A DNA stretch of 64,000 bases from Rhodococcus xishaensis (lineage in GTDB: Bacteria; Actinomycetota; Actinomycetes; Mycobacteriales; Mycobacteriaceae): NCBI RefSeq assembly GCF_004011825.1, contig NZ_RKLO01000001.1, positions 209,575 through 273,574 of the forward strand, written 5' to 3'. The notes beneath the pieces are model-generated. The model had not been told where the DNA came from, searched no databases, and saw only the letters and a list, made by a program, of their open reading frames with translations. The position numbers and the translations under genes were made by a program. Positions 14,023 through 22,031 of this stretch are shown piece by piece. The number at the start of each line of letters is the position of its first letter. The first letter of the stretch is position 1.

Positions 14023-14028
14023 TAGGGT
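14023..14028 (+). promoter_or_regulatory. -10 box of a leaderless promoter
   Basis: TAGGGT ends six bases before GTG 14035, the spacing of a leaderless actinobacterial transcript. It would drive the HAD and WS/DGAT gene pair. Confidence 0.5.
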
Positions 14029-14034
14029 GAGGAC

Positions 14035-14475
14035 GTGCGCGGATTGGTGCTGGACTTCGGTGGGGTCCTCGACGGACCGGGTGCGGACACCGGGCTCATG
14101 GCAGGGATCGTTGCCGATGCACGCCGGCGCGGCATAAGGACAGCGATCCTGAGCAACGATCCCGGTGGACCGGGCGCTCAGCTGCTGCGAGACCTCGCGG
14201 GCCCATTCGTCGACGACGTCGTGTTGTCCGGCGATGTCGGGATGGCGAAGCCGGACCTACGGATTTACGCACTGGTAGCCGCCCGGCTCCGACTCGATCC
14301 GGGCGATTGTGTGTTCGTGGATGATCTCGTGGTCAACGTGCGCGCGGCGGCAGCAGCAGGCATGGTGGGTGTACACCACGTCGATCCGTCGATTGCCGTG
14401 GAAGAGATTACGATTCTTCTTGATTCGGACATTGGTTCCGATTCGGATGGCGACGCGAAGGGCAGGGGGCGGTAA
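14035..14475 (+). CDS. HAD-superfamily hydrolase (small)
   Basis: 146-aa haloacid dehalogenase-like phosphatase core without a large cap domain. Motif I is DFGGVLD (D7; the usual second aspartate is the D of VLD), motif II is LSND, motif III lysine is in MAKPD and motif IV is FVDDL. The expected nucleophile-plus-two acid is not in the canonical DxD spacing, so activity and substrate are uncertain. Its stop codon shares one base with the start of the WS/DGAT gene (TAATG), so the two are co-translated and may act together in lipid metabolism. Confidence 0.75.
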   Translation: MRGLVLDFGGVLDGPGADTGLMAGIVADARRRGIRTAILSNDPGGPGAQLLRDLAGPFVDDVVLSGDVGMAKPDLRIYALVAARLRLDPGDCVFVDDLVVNVRAAAAAGMVGVHHVDPSIAVEEITILLDSDIGSDSDGDAKGRGR

Positions 14476-15917
14476 TGGCGAGGGCGACGAGGCTGACGAC
14501 GCAGGACGCGTCGTTCTACTTTCTCGACGAGAGCAACACCCCGATGCACCTGGGTTCGCTCGCGATCCTGCAGTTGCCCAAGTCTGGACTCGACTTCGAC
14601 GCCGTGCTGCGCCTCATCGAAAGCCGGTTGCATCTGGTTCCGCGCTACCGACAAAAGGTTCGTGAGGTCGCGCACGGCCTCGCCCGGCCGGTTTGGGTGG
14701 ACGACCCTGACTTCGACATCACGTACCACGTGCGACGGTCGGCGTTGCCATCGCCGGGTAGCGACGACCAGTTGCATGATCTGGTGGCGCGGTTGACTTC
14801 CCGGCCGTTGGACACCAGTCGGCCGTTGTGGGAGATGTACGTCGTCGAGGGACTGGCCGGGAACCGGTGCGCGCTGTACACCAAGTCGCACTCGGCGCTG
14901 GTGGACGGAGAACAGGCGCTCGAGATCAGCCAGGTGATCCTCGACGAGGACGAAGTTCCGCCGCCCATGGCCGACGATCTGTGGATACCCGAACCGGCAC
15001 CGGGGGAGCCGGCCCTCGTCGCGGCGGCGCTCGCCCAAGTCGTTTCCCAGCCCCGGGAGGGCGTCGAGACGCTACGAATGACGTTGCGCGACATGACATC
15101 ACTGGTCGACGGGACGACAGAGGCGCTCGGCAAGTTGGTCGCAATGATGCGCACTGCCACACAGTCGGCGCCGTCGAGCCCCCTGAACACGCCCATTTCG
15201 CGTAGCCGGCGGTTCGCTGTGGCTCGCACGGAACTCGAGCGCTACCGCAAGATCCGGGCCCGCTATGGGTGTTCGATCAACGACGCTGTCCTCACCGTGG
15301 TGACAGGTGCACTGCGAACCTGGCTCCTCTCACGCGGTGAACCGGTATCGGAAGCGACGGCGCTGCGGGCATTGGTGCCCATGTCGATCTCTGAGGCCCG
15401 TCCCGGCACGAAGGGCAGGAGCGTGGTCGACGTCTGCGGGGCCGACGAGGCCGGGCAACCGCACGGCCGGACATCGTCGTTCCTGGTAGACCTTCCTGTG
15501 GGCGAACCGAATCCGGTGGTGCGACTGTCGCATGTGGCCCATGCGACGGAAGCGTTTGCGCGGCAGAGTCAGCAAGTGACGGCACAGACCATGATCCGGT
15601 TGTCGGGGTTCGCGCCGGCGTCGTTGCACGCGCGGGGCGCCCGGGCTGCGAGCAGCCTGTCGCAGCGCATGTTCAACTTGATGGTTGCGAATGCGCCCGG
15701 CCCGCAGATCCCGCTGTATCTGGCAGGGATGCGGATGGTCGAGATGTACCCGCTGTCCCCGTTGCTGAAGAACCAGACGCTTAGCATCGGCCTGACGTCC
15801 TACGACGGGTACGTCCACTACGGTTTGAATGCCGATCGCGACGCCATGCCCGATGTCGACGTGGTCGCCGCGTCGTTGCAGGAGTCTCTCGAGGAGTTGG
15901 TGGATGTCAGTGGCTGA
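14475..15917 (+). CDS. wax ester synthase/diacylglycerol acyltransferase family protein
   Basis: 480-aa member of the WS/DGAT family that in relatives makes triacylglycerol or wax esters from acyl-CoA. It starts RATRLTTQDASFYFLDESNTPMHLGSL, typical of the family, and has the C-terminal NAPGPQIPLYLAGMRM region with the conserved ND (SINDAVL) and PLLKNQTLSIGLTSYDG motifs. The catalytic HHxxxDG motif reads H139-S140-A-L-V-D144-G, so the second, catalytic histidine is serine. It may be inactive or have another role. It sits where M. tuberculosis has Rv3233c/Rv3234c (tgs3). Confidence 0.88.
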   Translation: MARATRLTTQDASFYFLDESNTPMHLGSLAILQLPKSGLDFDAVLRLIESRLHLVPRYRQKVREVAHGLARPVWVDDPDFDITYHVRRSALPSPGSDDQLHDLVARLTSRPLDTSRPLWEMYVVEGLAGNRCALYTKSHSALVDGEQALEISQVILDEDEVPPPMADDLWIPEPAPGEPALVAAALAQVVSQPREGVETLRMTLRDMTSLVDGTTEALGKLVAMMRTATQSAPSSPLNTPISRSRRFAVARTELERYRKIRARYGCSINDAVLTVVTGALRTWLLSRGEPVSEATALRALVPMSISEARPGTKGRSVVDVCGADEAGQPHGRTSSFLVDLPVGEPNPVVRLSHVAHATEAFARQSQQVTAQTMIRLSGFAPASLHARGARAASSLSQRMFNLMVANAPGPQIPLYLAGMRMVEMYPLSPLLKNQTLSIGLTSYDGYVHYGLNADRDAMPDVDVVAASLQESLEELVDVSG

Positions 15918-15962
15918 GCGGTGGTCGACCCCGTGCCGGACCGCGCGAACCGGAGGTCGGGC

Positions 15963-16478
15963 GTGAGGGTCTACATTCCCGCGACCATCGCGATGCTGCG
16001 GCAACTGGTGGCCGATCGGGAGTTGTCCCCGGTGAGTCGGACCGCATTCGCGGTGACCCCGGCGCTGCGGGAGGCGTACACCTCAGGAGACGACGACGAA
16101 CTCTCCGAGGTCGCGATGGCCGAGGCTGCGCGTGCATCGCTGCGGCTGATCGGGGCAGGCGCTCTTGGGGACGAGGGTGACGGCGCGAAGCCGATGTATC
16201 GACGTGCGGTGGTCGCCGCGGACGTCGACAGCGCGGTATTTCGTCCGGACCTCGACGACGCGGTGGTCCGGCTCGGTGACGTAGTCACGCTCTCCCAGGT
16301 CGCGTCGGTGCACGTCGATCTGGCCGAGGCAGAGGCCGACGTCGAGAATGCCGCCGGGGTGGTCGACGCCGCCGATCTGGGCGACGAGGACGCCGAGTTC
16401 GTCCTCGGTGACGCGGAGGACCACGAGCTCGCCTGGTACGCCACTCAGGAGCTGCCGTTCCTGCTCGACTTGCTCTGA
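15963..16478 (+). CDS. DUF6912 family protein (Rv3231c-like)
   Basis: 171-aa conserved actinobacterial protein of unknown function. It begins RVYIPATIAMLRQLVADRELSPVSRTAFAVTPALREAY, which is the family hallmark, and ends in an acidic stretch and EDHELAWYATQELPFLLDLL. GTG 15963 is chosen because GGAGG lies six bases upstream. It lies between the WS/DGAT and the reductase of the desaturase module, as in mycobacteria, so a link with lipid metabolism is only suggested by position. Confidence 0.75.
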   Translation: MRVYIPATIAMLRQLVADRELSPVSRTAFAVTPALREAYTSGDDDELSEVAMAEAARASLRLIGAGALGDEGDGAKPMYRRAVVAADVDSAVFRPDLDDAVVRLGDVVTLSQVASVHVDLAEAEADVENAAGVVDAADLGDEDAEFVLGDAEDHELAWYATQELPFLLDLL

Positions 16479-16524
16479 TTCGGCCTCGGCGAATCCTCAC
16501 CGAGTTCGGCCTCGGCGAATCCTC
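16477..16524. repeat. two 20-bp direct repeats, first one a hairpin
   Basis: TTCGGCCTCGGCGAATCCTC occurs at 16479-16498 and exactly again at 16505-16524, a 26-bp period. The first copy, with the G-A of the DUF6912 stop codon, folds as GATTCG-loop-CGAATC and may terminate transcription. Confidence 0.7.
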
Positions 16525-16543
16525 GCTCTGGCTCACTACCTGA

Positions 16544-16569
16544 ACGTAACTTACGCAACCGTAGCTATA
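16544..16569 (+). promoter_or_regulatory. promoter with shared ACGTAACTTACG motif (reductase gene)
   Basis: ACGTAACTTACG (16544-16555) is identical to the sequence before the second desaturase (19186-19197). Here the downstream half-site is degenerate (GTAGCTATA). The region lies 45-65 bp before the reductase ATG, placing it over the likely promoter. A common regulator for the desaturation module is inferred. Confidence 0.5.
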
Positions 16570-16610
16570 TGCCCTACGCTGGCCATAGCTCGAAGGGAGA
16601 TGGAGGTCGG

Positions 16611-17729
16611 ATGGGACTCAAGAGCTGGATCGAGACGCCGGCGGTGAAGGCCGCGGGCTCGAACCGGTCCACGATGGCAAACCTGGTGCGTGGCGCTGTC
16701 ACCCGGTTGACGACGCCGTTGCTCCCCGACGACTACCTACAGCTGGTCAATCCGCTCTGGTCCGCTCGCGAGTTGCGTGGACGAATCGTGGAGGTCCGCA
16801 CCGAGACGGCCGACTCGGCGACCTTGGTTATCAAGCCGGGGTGGGGGTTCGACTTCGACTACCAACCGGGTCAGTACGTCGGCATCGGCATCCACGTCGA
16901 CGGACGGTGGCACTGGCGCTCGTACTCGCTCACGTCGGCTCCCAACGTCGACCACAAGCTGATCTCGGTCACAGTCAAGGCGATGCCCGAGGGCTTCCTG
17001 TCGAGCCACCTGGTGACGGGCGTGCCGTCGGGCACGATCGTCCGGCTGGCGGCTCCGACCGGCAACTTTGCGCTCCCCGAGCCGCCGCCGGAGAAGATCC
17101 TCTTCCTCACCGCCGGAAGCGGCATCACCCCGGTCATGTCGATGCTGCGGACGATGAACCGCCGCGGCGATCTGCCCGACGTCGTTCACGTCCATTCGGC
17201 GCCGACTGAGGACGCGGTGATGTTCGCGGAGGAACTCGCTGCTCTGAGCGAGACGCATGGGTCGTTCCAGCGTCATGTCCAGCACACTCGCTCACAGGGC
17301 AAGTTCGCACTGTCTTCGCTCGACGAGGTCTGTCCGGACTGGCGCGAGCGGCAGACGTGGGCGTGCGGTCCGCTGGCGATGCTCGACGAGATCGAGAAGA
17401 CGTGGGACCGCGAAGGCATCGCGTCACGGCTGCACCTCGAACGCTTTGCCGTCTCACGGGCCGATCTGTCCGGGGAGGGTGGCACGGTGACGTTCGCGAA
17501 GTCCGGCAAGCAAGCGGATGCCGACGGTGCGACGACGCTACTCGAGGTGGGGGAGAAGGTCGGCGTCCAGATGCCGTTCGGCTGCCGTATGGGCATCTGT
17601 CAGACCTGTGTGGTGCCGCTCGCCTCCGGTCATGCGGTCGACCTGCGAAACGGCAAAGAACACAGCGAGGGCGAACGCATCCAGACCTGTATCTCTGCTG
17701 CGGCGGGCGACTGCACCCTCGAGGTGTGA
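16611..17729 (+). CDS. ferredoxin-NADPH reductase-type electron donor of DesA3 desaturases
   Basis: 372-aa flavin/2Fe-2S reductase, orthologous by position and layout to Rv3230c, which passes NADPH electrons to the DesA3 stearoyl-CoA desaturase. It has an FAD-binding barrel (residues 50-150, RSYSLTSAP), an NAD(P)-binding domain ([20 protein letters not shown]), and a plant-type 2Fe-2S domain at the C-terminus with [11 protein letters not shown] and a fourth Cys in [11 protein letters not shown] 16611 follows GGAGG. It is followed by two desaturase genes it probably serves. Confidence 0.92.
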   Translation: MGLKSWIETPAVKAAGSNRSTMANLVRGAVTRLTTPLLPDDYLQLVNPLWSARELRGRIVEVRTETADSATLVIKPGWGFDFDYQPGQYVGIGIHVDGRWHWRSYSLTSAPNVDHKLISVTVKAMPEGFLSSHLVTGVPSGTIVRLAAPTGNFALPEPPPEKILFLTAGSGITPVMSMLRTMNRRGDLPDVVHVHSAPTEDAVMFAEELAALSETHGSFQRHVQHTRSQGKFALSSLDEVCPDWRERQTWACGPLAMLDEIEKTWDREGIASRLHLERFAVSRADLSGEGGTVTFAKSGKQADADGATTLLEVGEKVGVQMPFGCRMGICQTCVVPLASGHAVDLRNGKEHSEGERIQTCISAAAGDCTLEV

Positions 17730-17734
17730 CCTCC

Positions 17735-17794
17735 GTGTGATCGCGGTATCCGGCGCATTGCCGGGTGTGATCTCGGTATCTGGCCCATTGCAGG
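17735..17794 (+). repeat. 30-bp tandem duplication upstream of desaturase 1
   Basis: 17735-17764 and 17765-17794 are adjacent copies of a 30-bp unit beginning GTGTGATC and differing at four positions. They sit between the reductase stop and the first desaturase start, where a promoter or leader would be. Confidence 0.85.
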
Positions 17795-17881
17795 GTGCTC
17801 ATGTTGCCGTATCGTTGCGCGCACTGCCTCGCGTCGCTGACCGACGCCGGTGAGCTGATCTACCCCAACGGAGGACCCTCG

Positions 17882-19150
17882 GTGGCCATCACCGACATCA
17901 AAGAGTTCGCCCACCTTACCGACTTCGACATCGAGGCCCTCGGACACGAGCTGGACACCATCCGACGCGAAGTCGAGGAGTCCCGCGGCGTGTGCGACGC
18001 GCGCTACATCCGCCGTGTCATCCGGCTACAGCGCTCGCTCGAACTGGGCGCCCGGGCCGTCCTGTTCGGCAGCCGCAAGCGCCCGCTGTGGATCCTTGGC
18101 GCCGGCATGCTCAGCGTCGCGAAGATCATCGAGAACATGGAACTCGGGCACAACGTCAGCCACGGCCAATGGGACTGGATGAACGATCCGGAGATCCACT
18201 CCACCACGTGGGAGTGGGACATGACCGGAGTGTCCGAGCACTGGAAGCGCGCTCACAACTACTCGCACCACACCTACACCAACATCGTCGGAATGGACGA
18301 CGACGTGGGTTTCGGAATCCTGCGGATGACGCGCGACGAGAAGTGGCGTCCGGTCAACCTGCTGCAACCGATCGCGAACGTCGTGCTCGCCGCCGGCTTC
18401 GAGTGGGGCATCGCCCTGCACGACCTGAAGGCACAAAAGCTCCTCGAGGGCGTCAACCGATACCAGCTGAACACCGCGCCGAACCGGCAGTTCGCAATCA
18501 AGATCGCGCGACAGCTCGGCAAGGACTTCGTCCTGTTCCCGGCAATGACGGGGCGGGCGTGGAAGAACACGCTCACCGCAAACGCGACGGCAAACCTCGT
18601 GCGCAACCTGTGGACGTACGCGGTGATCTTCTGCGGCCACTTCCCGGATGGCGCGGAGAAGTTCACGATCGAGCAGTTCGCGACCGAGACCCGCGCCCAG
18701 TGGTATCTGCGTCAGATGCTGGGCAGCGCCAACATAGATGCGGGCCCGGTGATGGCGTTCATGACCGGCAATCTCAGCTACCAGATCGAGCACCACCTGT
18801 TTCCGGACCTGCCGTCGAATCGGTACGCCGAGATCGCGGTCAAGGTGCGGGCACTGTGCGAGAAGTACGACTTGCCCTACACGACCGGTCCGCTGAGCCG
18901 CCAATATCTGCTCGCGCTACGCACGATTCACAAACTGGCCCTGCCCGACCGCTTCCTGAAGCGGACATCGGACGATGCTCCCGAGACGTCGTCTGAGCAC
19001 AAGTTCCGCTCGACGGGATCTCGGATCACGGAGGCGTTTCGGATCGACGCCGAGACCGGGCGCCGCCGGGGGCTACTTTCGGCATTGCGTGACCACGCCG
19101 AGGCTCAGGTGGCCAGGCGCCGCTCGAAACGCCGACGGCAGCTCCAGTGA
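17882..19150 (+). CDS. DesA3-type membrane fatty acyl-CoA desaturase (copy 1)
   Basis: 422-aa integral membrane di-iron desaturase that inserts a cis double bond into acyl chains (stearoyl-CoA to oleoyl-CoA for DesA3), using electrons from the upstream reductase. Three histidine boxes are present: H90NVSH94, H125NYSHH130 and Q301IEHH305. ATG-like start is GTG 17882 with GGAGG seven bases upstream; the same MAITDIKE start is found in its paralogue. A basic tail follows residue 380. It is very similar throughout to the next gene, so this is a tandem duplication. Confidence 0.92.
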   Translation: MAITDIKEFAHLTDFDIEALGHELDTIRREVEESRGVCDARYIRRVIRLQRSLELGARAVLFGSRKRPLWILGAGMLSVAKIIENMELGHNVSHGQWDWMNDPEIHSTTWEWDMTGVSEHWKRAHNYSHHTYTNIVGMDDDVGFGILRMTRDEKWRPVNLLQPIANVVLAAGFEWGIALHDLKAQKLLEGVNRYQLNTAPNRQFAIKIARQLGKDFVLFPAMTGRAWKNTLTANATANLVRNLWTYAVIFCGHFPDGAEKFTIEQFATETRAQWYLRQMLGSANIDAGPVMAFMTGNLSYQIEHHLFPDLPSNRYAEIAVKVRALCEKYDLPYTTGPLSRQYLLALRTIHKLALPDRFLKRTSDDAPETSSEHKFRSTGSRITEAFRIDAETGRRRGLLSALRDHAEAQVARRRSKRRRQLQ

Positions 19151-19188
19151 CCTGTCTCACAGTTGCCCACGCTAAACCTACGGTGACG

Positions 19189-19205
19189 TAACTTACGGTA
19201 AGTTA
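19189..19205. promoter_or_regulatory. 17-bp palindromic operator before desaturase 2
   Basis: TAACTTAC-G-GTAAGTTA is a perfect palindrome whose right end lies six bases before the GTG start of the second desaturase. Together with the preceding ACG it contains the ACGTAACTTACG motif found in front of the reductase gene. It has the size of a TetR-family operator and would block transcription or initiation here. Confidence 0.65.
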
Positions 19206-19211
19206 AGGCGC

Positions 19212-20450
19212 GTGGCGATTACGGACATCAAGGAGTATGCGCATCTGACGGATGCCGACGTCGAGGCGCTCGGACGCGAACTCGACGCCATTCGTCGGGA
19301 GGTTGAGGATTCGCGCGGCGAGCGCGACGCGCGCTATATCCGCAACACGATCCGGCTGCAGCGCAGCCTCGAGATCGGTGGGCGGGCCGTCCTGTTCGGT
19401 AGCCGCAAGCGCCCGCTGTGGATTCTCGGTGCCGGCATGCTCGGCGTTGCGAAGATCATCGAGAACATGGAACTCGGGCACAACGTGATGCACGGGCAGT
19501 GGGACTGGATGAACGATCCCGAGATCCACTCGTCTCATTGGGAGTGGGACAACGCGGATCCCTCCGAGCACTGGAAGCAGACGCACAACTACCTGCACCA
19601 CAAGTACACGAACATCGTGGGCATGGACGACGATGTGGGATACGGCCTGATCAGGGTCACCCGTGACCAGAAGTGGAGGCCGTTCAACTACGGCAACCTC
19701 GTCTACAACGCACTGCTGGCGACGATGTTCCAGTACGGCGTCGCCATCCAGCACCTCGAGCTGGGCAAGGTCGTCGTGGGTCGGGACAATCGCGCCGAGA
19801 CCAAGATCAAGTTGCGTCAGGTCGGGCAGAAGATCGGCAAGCAGATCGCCAAGGACTACGTCGTGTACCCGGCGCTGACCGGCAAAGCGTGGAAGTCCAC
19901 GTTCACCGCGAACCTGACCGCCAACGTCATCCGCAACCTGTGGACCAACGCGGTCATCTTCTGTGGCCACTTCCCGGACGGTGCCGAGAAGTTCACGAAG
20001 GCGGATGTCGACACGGAGACGCATGCGGAGTGGTACCTGCGCCAGATGCTCGGCAGTGCCAACATCAGCGGCGGCCCGCTCACGCACTTCATGACGGGCA
20101 ACCTGAGCCATCAGATCGAGCACCACATCTACCCGGATCTACCCTCGAATCGGTACGCCGAGATCGCGGTCAAGGTGCGGGCACTGTGTGAGAAGTACGA
20201 CCTGCCGTACACGACCGGCCCGCTTTTCCTGCAGTACCTCAAGGCATGGCGCACCATCGCGAAGCTGTCGTTGCCGAACAAGTACCTCAAGGACACCACG
20301 GACGACGCCCCCGAGACGGCGTCCGAGCGCAAGTTCGACGGCAACACGACTGCGACGGTCGACCCGGTGACAGGCCGACGTCACGGCTTGCTGTCGGCTA
20401 TCAGGAGGTCGAAGAAGCGCCGCGGCGTGCGGGCGTTGCTGTCGCGTTAG
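19212..20450 (+). CDS. DesA3-type membrane fatty acyl-CoA desaturase (copy 2)
   Basis: 412-aa paralogue of the upstream desaturase with the same three histidine boxes (HNVMH, HNYLHH, QIEHH) and hydrophobic segments. It differs most in the middle (residues 150-220) and at the C-terminal tail. GTG 19212 matches the copy 1 start; only a weak AAGG site precedes it and a palindrome ends at 19205, so the transcript may be leaderless or have a very short leader. Different chain-length or position specificity of the two copies is possible but not visible in sequence. Confidence 0.92.
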   Translation: MAITDIKEYAHLTDADVEALGRELDAIRREVEDSRGERDARYIRNTIRLQRSLEIGGRAVLFGSRKRPLWILGAGMLGVAKIIENMELGHNVMHGQWDWMNDPEIHSSHWEWDNADPSEHWKQTHNYLHHKYTNIVGMDDDVGYGLIRVTRDQKWRPFNYGNLVYNALLATMFQYGVAIQHLELGKVVVGRDNRAETKIKLRQVGQKIGKQIAKDYVVYPALTGKAWKSTFTANLTANVIRNLWTNAVIFCGHFPDGAEKFTKADVDTETHAEWYLRQMLGSANISGGPLTHFMTGNLSHQIEHHIYPDLPSNRYAEIAVKVRALCEKYDLPYTTGPLFLQYLKAWRTIAKLSLPNKYLKDTTDDAPETASERKFDGNTTATVDPVTGRRHGLLSAIRRSKKRRGVRALLSR

Positions 20451-20475
20451 CGTCCCCTCTACGGACTGCGCGCGG

Positions 20476-20519
20476 CTCGCGTGCCGCGAGGGCACCCGGT
20501 CGGATTACCGGCCGGGTGC
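20476..20519. terminator. paired hairpins between desaturase 2 and the alkC-like gene
   Basis: CTCGCG-TGC-CGCGAG (20476-20490) is followed by GCACCCGG...CCGGGTGC (20492-20519) with four further inner pairs and an ATTA loop. The second stem includes the last codons of the convergent gene, so it can serve both directions. Confidence 0.7.
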
Positions 20520-21611
20520 GCGCCGCGTCTGGGCTGTGAGCTCGAACTGGGCCGTGGGGTGTGGAACGCCGTTGACCTGTATCTGCACGTGATGAGTTCC
20601 GGGATAGTAGCGCCTCGTCGAGATCGGCACGAAGCTGTGGCGCCGGACGATCGTCCACTCGGCTCCCGCCTCGAGCGTGCGCGACGACAGTTTGAACACC
20701 TTCGTCCCGTGGGAACCGTCAGCCCGCAGAAATAGCACGCAGTAGTCCACGAGGTATGTGGCCTGCCCGGGTCCCGGATTCGTGATGGTGCACTCGAATT
20801 CGAGATGCTCGCCTATGGCGACAGCGCTTGTCCGCACCACGGGTCCCATGACATGTACCGGCGTATCGGGCGCGTACCCCAGCAGTTCCAGCGCTCCGGA
20901 ATGGCCTTTCTTGACCAGTGTTCGCAGTCCGCGGCGGAGGACCGCGCCGGTGGTGGGGTCGGGCGCGAGTGCCCATCGAGCAGCGACGGCAACAGCCAGG
21001 TCCGGATGGTCATGGCTGATGTCGTTGAGGTGGTTGCCCACCGAGCGCCGCACGTAGTCGGAGTTGTCGCGATAAAGGGCGTCGAGGATCGGGACGGCCG
21101 GCGTGGGATCCGCGGTCAGGCACGGAACCCGGGTGGCCCATGGCAGCCGAGGCCGGGTGGACTCGCTCGCGAGACGTCGAACGTGGGCGTCGGGATGGTG
21201 TGTCCAGGACTCGATCACAGCGAGGGTGCGCCTCTGGGCGGTTCGCAGGAACGGACGAACAGCGGTCTCGGCGGTCAGTCGAGGAGTGAGGTCGGCCAGG
21301 AGTTCGAGTGCGGGTTCGACGACCTCTATGCCTCGGACGGCGACCGCCTCGGTCACCGGGAGGATCATCCACCCCGTGAATTCCTCGTCGTCGAGTGCGG
21401 CACGCAGGATGGTGTCGAAGGCGTCGAAGGCTGCAGGTAGGTCGTCGAGGAGTGCGTCGCGGATCGCCGTGACGCGTTCCGAGTGTCGCCGACCGGACAG
21501 TTCGGCGCCGCACCCGCGCAGTCGCCGAAGCCGACCCGCGTGCGCTCGCGCGAGGCATTCGGCCAGTGCCTCGACGGTCGCTGCATGCAACATTTCGTCC
21601 GCTGTGGGCAC
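20505..21611 (-). CDS. AlkC-like DNA alkylation repair glycosylase with C-terminal Ig-like domain
   Basis: 368-aa protein of the AlkC/D HEAT-repeat family, which remove alkylated bases without flipping them. The core HPDAHVRRLASESTRPRLPWATRVPCLTADPTPAVPILDALYRDNSDYVRRSVGNHLNDISHDHPD region is typical of AlkC; quoted here in short form, its key parts are VRRLASE, RPRLPW and YVRRSVGNHLNDI. Residues 255-360 form a beta-rich segment (VHVMGPVVRTSAVAIGEH...FELTA) resembling the Ig-like domain of the larger AlkC type. GTG 21611 has GGGAG upstream. It is convergent with the desaturases and absent from the mycobacterial block, so it belongs to the accessory insert. Confidence 0.85.
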   Translation of the reverse strand: MPTADEMLHAATVEALAECLARAHAGRLRRLRGCGAELSGRRHSERVTAIRDALLDDLPAAFDAFDTILRAALDDEEFTGWMILPVTEAVAVRGIEVVEPALELLADLTPRLTAETAVRPFLRTAQRRTLAVIESWTHHPDAHVRRLASESTRPRLPWATRVPCLTADPTPAVPILDALYRDNSDYVRRSVGNHLNDISHDHPDLAVAVAARWALAPDPTTGAVLRRGLRTLVKKGHSGALELLGYAPDTPVHVMGPVVRTSAVAIGEHLEFECTITNPGPGQATYLVDYCVLFLRADGSHGTKVFKLSSRTLEAGAEWTIVRRHSFVPISTRRYYPGTHHVQIQVNGVPHPTAQFELTAQTRRAPGR

Positions 21612-21643
21612 GGCACCGAACTCCCTTCCCTGGCTACCCGGAC

Positions 21644-21937
21644 CTACGTGGCGTGCAGAACGGTGGCGTGCCGCATTTCATGGACGTCACCGACTTCCTT
21701 GAAGAACTCCTGCGCGCGACTCTCCACGGGCATTTCCCGTCCTGCCCGCTCGGCAGCCTCGGGAGAGGCCCAGATCAGAAAATCCATCAACGACCCGTCG
21801 TCGAAACGGGCAAGGTGCGCGCCCAGGAAGTCGCTGCCGTAACGCTCTTCGAGGATCGTCACCAACCGGTCGCGGGCTGCGACCAGGGCATCGGGGTTGT
21901 CGGCCTCGAAGTGTACGTACTCGATCGTGGTGCTCAT
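21644..21937 (-). CDS. small dimeric alpha/beta-barrel-like protein, function unknown
   Basis: 97-aa protein. Its strand-helix-strand pattern (TIEYVHFEADNP, helix, SLMDFLIWASPEAAERA, helix, MRHATVLHA) resembles antibiotic-biosynthesis-monooxygenase or dabb-type small barrels, but no catalytic residues can be named. ATG 21937 has GAGAGGA upstream. It is divergent from the CGNR regulator with a palindrome between them, so it is probably the regulator's target. Confidence 0.6.
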   Translation of the reverse strand: MSTTIEYVHFEADNPDALVAARDRLVTILEERYGSDFLGAHLARFDDGSLMDFLIWASPEAAERAGREMPVESRAQEFFKEVGDVHEMRHATVLHAT

Positions 21938-21999
21938 ACTTGTCCTCTCACGTCTGTCACGGGTTTAGTCCTGCAAAAGCGTGGCAAGGCTATCACGGT

Positions 22000-22024
22000 T
22001 TTGGAATTCCAAATCCGTTAGAAT
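22000..22024. promoter_or_regulatory. palindrome and -10 box in the CGNR divergent promoter
   Basis: TTTGGAA-TTCCAAA (22000-22013) is a perfect 14-bp palindrome. The -10 box TAGAAT (22019-22024) follows five bases later and ends seven bases before the CGNR-gene GTG. A protein on the palindrome would cover the -35 region, as expected for autoregulation. Confidence 0.6.
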
Positions 22025-22031
22025 CGGCCAC

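Noticed and set aside
13817-14034. LexA/SOS box in the region upstream of the HAD gene
   Set aside because: GTTCG and CGAAC elements occur, but not with the spacing of the actinobacterial consensus TCGAAC-N4-GTTCGA.
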